Assembly: GCF_030272615.1 (NCBI RefSeq)
Contig: NC_081412.1
Location: 686,708,583-686,772,582, forward strand
DNA from: Cryptomeria japonica
Taxonomy: Eukaryota > Streptophyta > Pinopsida > Cupressales > Cupressaceae
Reading direction: 5' to 3'
Length of the DNA: 64,000 nt
Position numbers and translations under genes: made by a program. Shown here in pieces: positions 47,967-58,011 of this stretch. How positions within the stretch are numbered: the stretch's first letter is position 1; each line of letters opens with the position of its first letter. The notes beneath the pieces are model-generated. The model had not been told where the DNA came from. It did not search any database and saw nothing but the letters and a program-made list of their open reading frames with translations.

Positions 47967-48794
47967 TTATTGGCATTCTACACTCTTATGAGAATAGTTG
48001 ATGTTGTCATTGATGGAAACCAACTAGAAACCAACTGGAAGTCATCTGTCAACCCACTGACAGTTACCGACACCAGCAATAGACTTCTACATACACCGGC
48101 AGGCACTTCACCAACAATGACAATAATGCATATCGACACTCAAGCCAACATGGAATAAAATTTGTTTATTATTTTATATTATAATTATCTTTTGTACAAG
48201 ACGACATGGCATATTGTAAAAGACTCATATATATGTATGAGATCTTATAGGTCATTTTGAGAATGAGAGGATATGATATAGAGATAAGAGAGAGAGAGAA
48301 TAGATGATATTTTGTATAAGGTGATATAGTTGACAACGAAGGTTTTGGTAATAGACTGAGCTTAAACCGGTACTGAACCTGGCATAGTTGATGCTGATCT
48401 GAAGTAGTACATTGTATTGGATTTTGATAATCCATTTTGTAAGTTTGTGAGACTTATGTTTTGTAGTTGAGCAGTGAGCTCTAGGCTGCTAGCCTTCCTG
48501 CATGTGCAGGCCCCTCATTGTAAGTAATATTTATTCATTGGCCAGTGAGTGAATATTGTGGGTCACAAATCCCACTGAGGTTTTTCCCACACTAAGTTTC
48601 CTCATTAAATATCTTGTGTTATGGTGTGTTATCTATGCTTTCTATTTTATTCTTATTTGCTGCATTAATTCTTATATACCGGTACATTGTTTTGAGATAC
48701 AAAGTTCTTAATAAGTTTAAATATTCTGCTAACCAATTAGACACTGATTCACCCCCCCCTCTCAGTGTCTTTGGGACTATCATTGATTCTAACA
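47967..48794 (+). repeat. H 3' LTR
   Basis: Pairs with the 5' LTR; starts TATTGGCATTC (TG to TA) at 47968. The GA tract is only about 14 bp (48285-48298). C-run at 48751-48758, end TTCTAACA, then CATCC. 47767-47966 is the H 3' untranslated region with two polypurine-like tracts. Confidence 0.9.
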
Positions 48795-49310
48795 CATCCA
48801 ACAACAAACCCTTGTAATCTCCTATCTTGGCAGAGAAATCCACCAATCAAACCTACGAGTATAACTGGGAGAGTCTCATAATGCATAATCATATCCTCCC
48901 ATCTGATCTCCCCACCATCAATTCTCTCATCTCCAAAAATTTCCCTGCAAGACTCAGTGCCTCCAAAATCCTGGTATTCATACTATAAAAACTCACTAGT
49001 AACATGGATATGTAAGATCCTATACACATCCTTGAGAGTAACATTGATCTCACTAGTGGGTAGGTGAAACATGTTATGCTCATTGTGCCATCTCTTGGAT
49101 AATGTTGTCAAAAGACTCCTATTATGCATGATATCAGGCATATATAGGAGATGATGCAAACCAAAAGCATCAATGTGTCTAATCTCATCCTAACTCAACT
49201 CTGGAACCAAGTGGTGCATCATCGGGAATTTCTCCTGATACTGGAGAACATCAAGTTCCTCCTATTTAATCAGACAAGTTTGTCTATCAATTATCTATCC
49301 TATCAATCAA
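48795..49310 (-). pseudogene. OUTER antisense PMD gene, N-terminal part
   Basis: The minus strand reads DAFGLHHLLYMPDIMHNRSL, LTTLSKRWHNEHNMFHLPTS and EINVTLKDVYRILHIHV. This is the PMD signature: 'GL--L-----D--L--AL-ERW--ET-TFHLP-GE-T-TL-DV--L-GL'. The gene runs right to left and continues at 34398 once H is removed, then at 32610 once G is removed. Stops are present, for example after SEFL. Antisense genes downstream of pol are known in some Tat elements. Confidence 0.78.
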
Positions 49311-49540
49311 ACATTTCAATAAAATCATGCTATCAATCAAATGATCAAAATATCAAGCTCTTCATTAGAGACTAAATCGGTCTCTTAGAGCTCTTATCAA
49401 ACCATCAGTCATGGTTTCAACAAACAACTATCCTATGAATCAAAACATCTATCAAGCAATGAAATTGCTTATCAATCAGCAATCTATCTATCAAATTAGA
49501 TCAATCAAATCATTGATCATAACTATCTAACATCATCAAT
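49311..49540. repeat. Degenerate TATCAATCAA-rich stretch
   Basis: Words such as TATCAATCAA, CTATCAAGCAA and ATCAATCAAATC recur irregularly. It lies upstream of the antisense PMD gene, in OUTER, next to the left end of J. No gene is seen; the J boundary is not sharp here. Confidence 0.45.
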
Positions 49541-50305
49541 TGTCTAGCACACATAATTATACGTGGAAAACCTCAAAGAGGAAAAACCAAGGTGGGATTT
49601 GTGACCCACAATATCAATTCACTGGCCATATGAAGAGATATTAAAAAATATAGGGGCTTGTACTTGTAGGAAGGCTTACAGCCTAGAGCACACTGCTCAA
49701 TCACAATAGGAGCCTCACTGGCTATATACAAATCCAGACTACAATCCAGAGATAAGATTGAACTACAAAGATAACATCTTCTATGCTTGAATACAGTTCC
49801 ACTTAAGCTCTGTCTATTCTGATCTGAAACCCTAAACTCTTTACCAAAATACCCCTTACATAAATATTCTCACATACATGAACTCTCTCATATATTTTGC
49901 ATCTCCTATCCATACATATTCACATCCATACCATATTTCAAAATTATTTAACCAACTAACCTATATACCCTTTACAATTTATCATGCCTTATGTTGGCTT
50001 ACAAAGCTAATTACAATGTCAATATACATGTCAGCTAGATAACATAAATACATGAATATCAAAACAATTGCCGATGTCGGATCCAAAAGATGTTGGCCTC
50101 CAATACCGATAACCTGATTCTAAACCATGTTAGCTTGCATTTTCGGTAACCAAAGAATTCCTTCCATTGTGTCAGTGTTGGTGCTGGTGCCGGTGAAGTG
50201 CCTGCTGGTACACAACCAACCCAAAATATGAAGCTCGAATAAACTACCATGTTGCCATCAATGAAAACATAGTGAAACCAACCAATTGTGTGTCAATTGC
50301 CAAAA
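49541..50305 (-). repeat. J 3' LTR
   Basis: Aligns with 54590-55347 (ATTATACGTGGAAAACCTCA...; CACTGGCCATATGAAGAGAT...). Terminal CCAACA is mutated to CCAAAA at 50300-50305. The left ~60 bp do not match the other copy. Confidence 0.75.
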
Positions 50306-51677
50306 ATATCCCCCTTTGGCATTGATGGCAACACTCATGTGAAAAATGATCATGGCTTCATCTATCGGTTTCATCCTAAACTTGCTCCCTCTGAGTTGAA
50401 TATTCATCTATGATAATAAATAAAAATACTCCATATCTCCACCTAATGTATACAACTCTTTTTTCTTTTTCACATCTATATCACTCCCCCTTTGACATCA
50501 ATGCCATCAAAATTTCCAAAAATAATACCAAAAATCCAAAACCGGGATGGAGAATGAAAGATACTATACAATGAATATCCCAAAAATACCTTACCGAAGC
50601 TTAATATGTTTGAAAATTTCTGGATAGGCCTTCTCCAAAATCTCTAGATAAGTATCCCAGCCAAATTTGAAAGTGCTTGAAATAGATACAAGTGCATTTA
50701 GCATATGGGAAAATGACTCTTTCTCATTTAACTCTATCGATGTGGACTTACCAACCATATATATACACTCCTTCTTATGTACACTAAGTGAATCCAACTG
50801 GGGACTCGCTAAACATCTAATACTTCTAGCTCTTCTTATGATTTTGTCTTTTTATTTCTCAAGAGTAGAAACTTGGGCTTCCAAAAGTAAAATCTAACCA
50901 TTAATGTATGTATTCAATGAATTTAATCCATCAAAAGAATTGGCTATACCTGCAATTTTCTCCTGAGATTCCTTAATCCTCTTATCCAAATTAACTGTAA
51001 GAAAGTTTGTGTTACAACATACTCTGTAAATATTTGTACACTGCTTTAAAGAATTATCCATCAATTTCAACTTTTCATTAATTTCCTTCCTTTCAGACTC
51101 AATCATTTGATCAAATGTAGCTCTTTTTGCCTGTGTGAACTCTCCAATGCTTGTTGGTTTGAAATCTACTGCAAGGATTGAAAATCTTTTGAAATATGTT
51201 CAATGATTATCTTAAGCTTGCTGGATGGGCTCGCTTCATTGCCAAACTTGCACTCTAGGACTAGTCTATGCAAAACAATGATAGACTAATCAATAACACC
51301 TTTATCCATAGATCTCTCCTTCATCATTTTTTGTGCAACCATCATCATGAGTTTAGTAGAGCTCATCTCGGTTATGCTTTTCTTTTCAACTTGCAAGGTG
51401 TCAATTGACAACAATGATGGGCTCACTACCGGTGATTGCCTTGATGGAATCCTTTGTAATCTTATATGGTCTATCTAACCAGATAAACTCTCCATGCACT
51501 ATGCTCAAAACATACCTAACAATTTCATCTTCTAATTTTGGAATATCCAGAATGCTGGTAAACCCTAGATCAACAATATGTTGGTATTCAGGTGTAATCT
51601 TTCCAGAGTCTCCCATTTACTCAGTCATGTACATGCTCTTGATATTAGTTTTGTGAGCTTGAATTTCATCCTTAGAA
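50306..51677 (-). pseudogene. J protein 2, middle and C-terminal part
   Basis: The minus strand from 51677 carries SKDEIQAHKTNIKSMYMTE, a stop, then ITPEYQHIVDLGFTSILDIP and HGEFIWLDRPYKITKDSIKAI (to 51401), equivalent to H 36980-37150. Further left lies LDKRIKESQEKIAGIANSFD (51106-50894), equivalent to the H tail, and a 68-codon frame 50797-50591 (FKFGWDTYLEILEKAYPEIF). A large internal deletion relative to H is evident between 51400 and 51110. Unknown function. Confidence 0.7.
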
Positions 51678-52884
51678 TGTTACTTGTAATAAGTTAGTTT
51701 CACATAATACAATGGAAATGCATACAGGAAATCCAAAATCCACCAATGAAACTGCATGAAATAAATATTAAAATAAAACACTATTTCACCTTCATGGCTT
51801 ATGTCTCATTGTGTCCTAACTCCACTATTCCTGGTTGCAGATGGTGTGCTCTCAGAAAATGCATTGTTGGCTTCCAAGATGGCATATGAAGAATGGACTG
51901 ATAACTTGTAGTTAGCTGATAGTATGATATGCAAAGCTACATGATTATGCTAAAATGATATTTGCTATTTGCTTCAAAAACTCACGGATGCATAAGATTA
52001 GCTTGAAGACTATTTTTGAAGACTCTTGATTTTCTAACTCTCTCTCAACTGAAGCTCTTGATTTTATAGACTTTGAGAGGATAAGATGATGTGGCTCAGA
52101 TCAATGGTCATGATCAGATCTACAATTTTGAATGGCTATGAGCAAATGTGAAGGTTGAGAGAAAGGGGGAAGGAGAAGACAAGTGTCACTCATCTCACCT
52201 TGACTGGGTTACTGACTGAGGGAATCTAGGGATGGTTGGAGGAAATTTAGGCATGGTAGGACAAGTGGACTCAAGTCCTTCCCAAGTTGTAGGGGGTGTT
52301 GGAGAGAATATAGGAAATGGTTATGAAATATGTGTACATACACAATTTCATTAATTTTGGAGGTTGAAGATAAATCATGAATTAATATTTAAGGAATATT
52401 AATTTCCTTAGCCATATGTTGGATAAGTTGGCAAAGGGAAGATGAAGTGGAGATGGAGGGTGAGTTGGAAAAGGGATATTAAATAATTTAAGTATTATTT
52501 AATATTTGAGACTGTAGGATAGGAGAATAATATTAAATATTAGATATTTAATTGCTTGGAGGAGATAATTAAATATTAGATATTTAATTAACCTGATTAG
52601 AAGGAATAATTAAATATTAGATATTTAATTAACTTGATTAGAAGGAATAATTAAATATTAGATATTTAATTAACTTGGTTAGAGGAATAATTAAATATTA
52701 GATATTTAATTAATTCGAGGAATAAGATAAATGAATTAATTAATAAAATATTAATTAATAGAAAGATATGAAAATGAATTAAATTAATTAATCTTTTCTA
52801 ATTAACTATTTAACAGAAGAATAAATATTAAATAAATATAAAATATTTATTTAATTGCTCATAGCCAATTTTTAGGTGTATACA
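51678..52884 (-). repeat. C: solo LTR of the OUTER family, minus strand
   Basis: Inverted relative to the OUTER LTRs; the sharp right end is GTGTATACA (complement of TGTATACAC) and a TATA box equivalent lies at about 52063-52071. Neither side has a primer site or polypurine tract: both flanks are J protein 2 coding sequence, so this is a solo LTR left by LTR-LTR recombination. The left end is diverged and approximate. It shows that the OUTER family was active again after J inserted. Confidence 0.82.
52530..52720. repeat. About 43-bp AT-rich tandem repeat inside C
   Basis: Four to five units with core TTAAATAT-TAG-ATATTTAA (a perfect 8-bp inverted repeat around TAG) separated by 'ttaacttgattagaaggaa'. 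The OUTER LTRs at 92 and 56181 have only one decayed unit, so this is a local expansion. Confidence 0.88.
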
Positions 52885-53099
52885 TTAATCATTCCCAAAT
52901 CCTCAATATGATAGTGGATGTAAGATCTTACATCTTCAACATACACAACTCCTTCCGAGACATGAGAAAAAGCGCCAACCGAATCATCCAAGGTAGCCAC
53001 ATGCAAATATCGCTTGAAAATTAGCTTGGGATGGTCTTTGACCTCAACTACAGTTGGATTTACAAAAAAGATAGGTACAAATGATGATCCCTCTTCCAT
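52885..53099 (-). pseudogene. J protein 2, N-terminal part
   Basis: ATG at 53099 on the minus strand: FVNPTVVEVKDHPKLIFKRY, LDDSVGAFSHVSEGVVYVED and SYIHYHIEDLGM. It aligns with the start of H protein 2 (DDSVGAFLKISKGVAFVEDP..YIHCNIEEPG). It is interrupted by the insertion of LTR C and resumes at 51677. Family unknown. Confidence 0.78.
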
Positions 53100-53509
53100 T
53101 ATTGAAGATAAATACTTGTGAATCGCTATCGGTGAAAAACCCTAAAGACCTCTTCCAATCGCTGGGGAAATTTCTCAAGAAGATATCTGATCATACTTAA
53201 TCTCCCTTAATTGCTCTGAATCACCCTATATGCAAGGTGATAAAAAATGAAGTAGACTCAACCTTTTATCTTCCAAGAAAAACCCTAATCCATCATTGAT
53301 ATAAATGACTTCCAGTGAAAGATACCAAATCTCGGTTAAACATCTCCATGCCGAATAAGCATCTCCAATATCTGAAACATCTTCCAAAACCTCTTCCTGA
53401 GGCATATGCATCATCTTCACAAATTTTTCCTACCCCTAAGATTACCGGTTGAGCTTCTTGCCAGTGCAAGAACAACCTCCTCTATTGGATAAGTAACCGA
53501 AGCATTACC
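53100..53509 (-). other. J spacer between proteins 1 and 2
   Basis: Only a short frame (53420-53226) without recognised motifs. It corresponds to the H spacer 36331-36725. Confidence 0.4.
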
Positions 53510-54490
53510 ATCTGCAAATTGATCTTCTGACTTCCTAACCCATCTCTAGGTATGATCTTGTCGGATTTCATTAACCTTTTCTTTCCCTTTCTCATTTGAT
53601 CCTCCATTACCAACAGGTGGATTTCTGCTTCTACAAAATTTAGCAATATGTCCAACCTCATTACATTCATAACATGTAACATTGTTCTTTTGAATTGCCT
53701 TGATAAAATCGGTATAATTTCTTGACCTGCACTGATTAGCTGTATGTCCAAATTTTCCATATGCATAGCATTTTACATTCATTATAAAATCTTATGTCTT
53801 ATGACCATACTTATTACATTTAGAACATTGACCGAGAGCAGAATTAGGGTTTCGATTTGCTCTATTTCTACATTGCCTAGCCATGTGACCAAATTTATTA
53901 TAAACAATGCATATACCATTAAATTTATAAGCATTAAACTGCCTTACCGGTGCCTAATGGTTTTGATCTTCATTTGCAGTACCAGAACTATGTCCTTTTT
54001 CAAATCCAAGTCCACTAGAACCACCATTGCACCTTTGTCTCTTCAATAAATCATCTAGTTGTGCTGAACGAATCTTGAATTTTTCTTTATACTCACTTGC
54101 AATAGTTAGATTATCTCTCATAATTATCATTTGTCTCTCAAGATCTTGTTCATCACTCTGGGATTGTACCCGGTCTTCAATCTCCTTATACATCCTCATA
54201 GTTATAGTTTGTTTTTCATTTCTCATGACTATGTTCTCCTTACTCATCTTCTGACATTGTTCCTTAAGTGCATCTTTCTCGTCATCATCCTGATTTTGCA
54301 AAAGTTCCTTCCTCCTAGCTTGAACACATGACAACCTCTCATGTAGGACAAGAATGAATTCCTTGGCAAAATTCAATTTATCTTGTAGCTTTAAGTTCTT
54401 CATCCTTTTAGCATCATAATCTTCAAGTGCCATCTCAATTTGTTTCTCCAAACCCATATCCATGGATTCCAGATTCAGGATCTCCCTCAA
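53510..54490 (-). pseudogene. J protein 1: coiled-coil plus CCHC zinc knuckles
   Basis: The minus strand from 54490: MREILNLESMDMGLEKQIEM, then a long charged coiled coil to about 53960 (HERLSCVQARRKELLQNQDD..., EYKEKFKIRSAQLDDLLKRQ, which matches H HKEKFKKSSEELDDMLKSQ). After a stop the zinc-knuckle block follows: one damaged knuckle (CIVYNKFGHMARQC), CSKCNKYGHKT then a stop, CYAYGKFGHTANQC (second Cys to Tyr) and an intact CYECNEVGHIAKFC. Same order and spacing as H. Gag-like RNA-binding function is inferred. Confidence 0.82.
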
Positions 54491-54513
54491 ACTGTTAAAC
54501 TTCCTTCAAGGCA

Positions 54514-54531
54514 CAAGGCTCTGATACCAAT
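54514..54531 (-). other. J primer-binding site
   Basis: Complement reads TTGGTATCAGAGCCTTGTG, an initiator tRNA-Met site with the best match in the window, directly next to the LTR end. Confidence 0.8.
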
Positions 54532-55347
54532 TATTAGTTGAAAGAAGTAAAGCAACCAATAAGACAATCACATAAATGAATACCATAACACACAAAATTA
54601 TACGTGGAAAACCTCAAAGAGGAAAAACCATGGTGGGATTTGTGACCCAAAATATTAGTTCACTGGCCATATGAAGAGATATTAAAAAATATAGAGGCCT
54701 GCACTTGCAGGAAGGCTTACAGCCTAGAGAACACTACTCAATCACAAAAGGAGCCTCATTGACTACATACAAATCTAGACTATAATCTGAAGAAATGATT
54801 GAACTACAAAGATAGCATCTTCTATTCCTGAATAGAGTTCCAGTTAAGCTATGTCTATTCTGATCTAAAACCCAAAAACCCTTTACCGGAATACCCCTTA
54901 CATAAATATCCTCACATACATGAACTCTCTCATATATTTCCCATCTCCTATCCATCCATATTTGCATCCATACCATATTTCAAAATGATCTAACAAACTG
55001 ACCTATATACCCTTTACAATTTATCATGCCTTATGTCGGCTTACAAAGATAATTACAATGTCAATATACATGTCGACTAGATAACATAAATATATGAATA
55101 TCAAAATAATTGTTGATGCTGGATCCAAAAGATGTCGGCCTCCGATACCGATAACCTGATTCTAAACCATGTCGGCCTACATTGCCGGTAACCAAAGAAT
55201 TCCTTCCATCGTGTCAGTTACCCTGTCGGTGTCGGTGAAGTGCCTACCGGTACACAACCAACCCAAAATATGAAGCCGAAATAAACTGCCATGTTGCCAT
55301 CAATGACATCATAGTGAAACCAACCAATTGAGTGTCAATTGCCAACA
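54532..55347 (-). repeat. J 5' LTR
   Basis: 816 bp. On the minus strand it starts TGTTGGCAATTGACAC and ends CTAATA (CA to TA). It contains GGTTTTTCC and the GTGGG/TCCCAC-like motif but no C-run. Confidence 0.85.
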
Positions 55348-56166
55348 TAAACATCCAATCAAATCCATCATAGTGAACTTAAACATTGCATCAATAAAAA
55401 AAGTTCAATTTTCATTAAAACGCTAACCCACATCATAAATGCGCAACCACAACCCATGAAAGTGCAAACTCAGGCAAATGCAAAATCCAATTAGGCATAT
55501 GCATGACCCTAGCAAGAAAAAGCACTCACACAAATGATATATGTGTGAACACATTGGGTAAATGCGTTAAACTGATGGAAGCGCTAACCTAAAGCACAAA
55601 GGTGCTATCCTAAGAAACAAAAGCGTGAAACAAATGCAAGAAAATAAAAAATCTTTCAAACTACCCTAAATCATGCGTAAAACTCAATTTCATATGGAAA
55701 TAAAAAATTAAGCTCAGGATAGGTCACTCACCAGTGGGCCATACTTGATAAGTCGTTGATATCGATGAATGCACTCAAATCTGTGGTTCTCATACAGGTT
55801 CACCATCTTGCCAGCTCAGCGCTCCAAGAAAACTCCTCTTTTTTAACCAAAAGCTGACAAATTGAAAATGATGATAAAATGGGCCCATAGTTAATTTTAT
55901 TTTACCTTTCTGAATTTTTGGAGGGGTGATTAAGTTTTCAAATTGGGGAAAATTTTATTTATTTTTCAAAAGTGGATTTAATTGAAGGGCCTATTTTTAA
56001 TCAAATATTTTCAATCAATTATCGTGAGATTAATCGCTCAATCAAATTTTTCATAATTTCACGCTCAATCTCATGAGGGGGCACACAATCAAGATTTTCA
56101 TCATCATCAGGGGCATCATTGAGACTTGATTTAATCTTTGAAATAATTTTGTTTCAACATCATTTC
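55348..56166 (-). repeat. OUTER 3' region with inverted 'AGCGCTT' motif array
   Basis: Between about 55400 and 55640 the complement of the leader motif recurs (GCGCTAACCTAAAGC, GTGCTATCCTAAGAAACAAAAGCG written with + strand words, interrupted). On the minus strand this array lies upstream of the PMD gene, just as the + arrays lie upstream of gag. 55850-56166 is non-coding, AT-rich, with a repeated AATTTT...TCAAT theme. Confidence 0.6.
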
Positions 56167-56180
56167 AAAGAGGGGCAAAA
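56167..56180 (+). other. OUTER polypurine tract
   Basis: AAAGAGGGGCAAAA, directly before TGTATACACA of the 3' LTR; typical plant gypsy form. Confidence 0.85.
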
Positions 56181-57282
56181 TGTATACACATAAAATTGGC
56201 TATGAGCAATTAAATAAATATTTTATATTTATTTAATGATTATTCTTCTATAAAATAATTAATTTGAAAAGATTAATTTATTTAATTCATTAGTATTTAA
56301 TATTATTCTATTAATTAATTGAGTTGAAACATTTATTTAATTCATTCATTATCCCCCTTTCTTCTAAGCCAAATAATTAAATATTTAATTATCATCCCTT
56401 ATCATATTTGTGCACTATTCACTATCCTATAGTTCCATTATTAAATAATTTTATAATTACTTAATTGCCACTTTCCAACTCATCCATCATGTGCCTGATT
56501 TAAATCAATAAAATAAAATGAAAATAAATTAGTTATGAGCCACTTATCACCAACTCCCATATTCATGAATAAAATGTGTATGTGCACATAATCTTTGAAA
56601 CCTCCCTATTTTTGCTCTAACATTCCTATATTCTTCGAGGAGGTTTTGTCCACCTAACCCTAGTCCATTGCCACTTGTCCCTCTATCCCTAAATATTCTC
56701 CAACCAATCCTATATTCTCTCAGTCCTCCCCTCAGTCAAGGTGAGATAAGTGACACTTGTCTTCTCCTTCCCCCTTTCTCTCAACCTTCAGCCTCTTGCT
56801 CATAGCCATCCAAAAAAGAAAGATTTAATCATGACCATTGATCTCTACCACCTAAGCTTATGCACTCAAAAATCTATAAATAGAGGAGTTCTAGTACATT
56901 TTGAGCCCAATGTCCAATAGTCTTAGTTAACTAGGAGCCTTAATCTTTGCATCTGTGAGTTCATTTGTCTAAGCATTTTAGATTTTTTAAGCAAATTAGC
57001 ATAAATCATTTTCATAGCATAGCTTTTGCATATCATCTATCAGTCCATTCCACACTTGCCATCTTGAAAGCTACCATTGTTTGTCTGAGAGAAAATCACC
57101 TACAACCAAGAACAATGGGGTTAGCACACAATGAGACATAATCCATGAAGGTATAATTTGTTTTATTTACTTTATTTCATGTTGTTTCATTGGTTGAAGC
57201 TTGAGTTCCTGTAGCTTTTATTTTTCATGATGGACTAACAAGTTGCAGGTCAATTTTTGAGGTGAAAACTTAAGTCGACACA
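56181..57282 (+). repeat. OUTER 3' LTR
   Basis: About 1,102 bp, pairs with 92-1212. TATA box TATAAATA near 56875. Ends GTCGACACA, then GATAG. Confidence 0.9.
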
Positions 57283-57630
57283 GATAGAGTGAAAAGAAGA
57301 GGACTAGGACAACCTACCATCCTTCTCCTGACAATTTAGCCTAGACTTTCAGAAATAGGTTTTGATCTTATTATTCTGCTTAGATCTATCTATGGTTTTT
57401 CCTGATATCTATAGCAATCTATTATCATTGTTTCACTTCAATTATCCATTTTTTTACCCTAATTTCATAATTTACACCCAAATTTCAATTCAAAAGAGAT
57501 ATATCAAATTGGTAAATTTAATTAGTGTTCCAACCCTTTTCCTGATTGAATTGTGGCTAGATCTATTTAATTTAATGCCCTCTTTTAATGTAATGGTCCT
57601 TAGGTAAGATTTGTGTTTTTATTATCTTAA
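57283..57630 (+). repeat. Right part of the old LTR split by OUTER (K-prime, right half)
   Basis: Continues the sequence of 1-91 when compared with the LTR at 60770-61130 (shared GAGGACTAGG-CAACC, GCTTAGATC, TTCACTTCAATTATCCA-like and 'aatgtaatggt' words). Ends before TTGGCGAAACCCTAAC (57631), a primer-site-like sequence. Confidence 0.7.
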
Positions 57631-58011
57631 TTGGCGAAACCCTAACTTCCCATCCAATATATTTTTGTGAACTCGACTTGCTTCATGCTTATTTATAATT
57701 TTGTATAAGATCTGATTTGTATGCACTTAAATACTCATATTTCCACTCATAGATCACTGAATTACATAAATTTAGAGGTTAATTTCATAAAAAATCCTAA
57801 TCTATTCTTCTAAAATTGACTTGTGGGTTGCATAATTGTTCGATTGTATTTTCATATTTGATTTTTACCACATATCATGTTCAAATTTAGATGCATCTAT
57901 TGTTCAAATTCATAATTCAGATTATTTAATTTATTGGTTAATCAATAATTTTACAAAGAGATTGCATTGTTTTAATCATAGTTTTCAATATTTGCCTTCA
58001 ATTTTCCTCCT
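57631..58011 (+). other. Leader of the K-prime element
   Basis: Begins with a primer-site-like TTGGCGAAACCC. AT-rich, with partial similarity to 63472-63650 after the LTR at 62238-63471 (for example 'ttagaggttaatttcat' versus 'ttagtggttaaatcat'). No gene. Confidence 0.5.

Larger units (their letters stand above)
34399..48794 (+). mobile_element. H: non-autonomous LTR element with coiled-coil/zinc-knuckle protein, contains element I
   Basis: LTRs lie at 34399-35245 and 47968-48794, with a perfect duplication CATCC (34394-34398 and 48795-48799). A Met-type primer site (TTGGTATCATATCCTGGTCC, from 35247) and a polypurine tract (CCAAAGGAGGAGAT before 47968) are present. Without the nested element I it is about 6.7 kb. 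It encodes two proteins on + but no protease, integrase, RT or RNase H. Both LTRs lost one canonical end (5' LTR ends TA, 3' LTR begins TA). Confidence 0.9.
49541..55347 (-). mobile_element. J: H-family LTR element, minus strand, contains solo LTR C
   Basis: The 5' LTR is at 54532-55347, the 3' LTR at about 49541-50305, the reversed primer site at 54514-54531 (complement of TTGGTATCAGAGCCTTG), and the reversed polypurine tract (TATCCCCCTTTGGCA) directly after 50305. It encodes the same two proteins as H on the minus strand and likewise has no pol. The second protein is split by the solo LTR C. TAAAC follows the right end; the left partner was not found and the left edge is approximate. Confidence 0.82.
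92..57282 (+). mobile_element. OUTER: Ty3/gypsy Tat-lineage LTR retrotransposon, disrupted by nested insertions
   Basis: Two direct LTRs (92-1212 and 56181-57282) begin TGTATACAC and end CA. A Tat-type primer site follows the first and a polypurine tract precedes the second. The flanks GATAA (87-91) and GATAG (57283-57287) form a 5-bp target duplication with one mismatch, and the flanks rejoin into one continuous older LTR. Internal order is a long leader, gag, protease, reverse transcriptase, RNase H, a second archaeal-type RNase H, integrase, then a 3' region with an antisense PMD gene. That order is known for the Tat group. After subtracting the insertions D, G, H and J the element is roughly 17 kb, in the upper range for Tat/Ogre-like elements. 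All genes are broken by stops or frameshifts. Confidence 0.85.
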
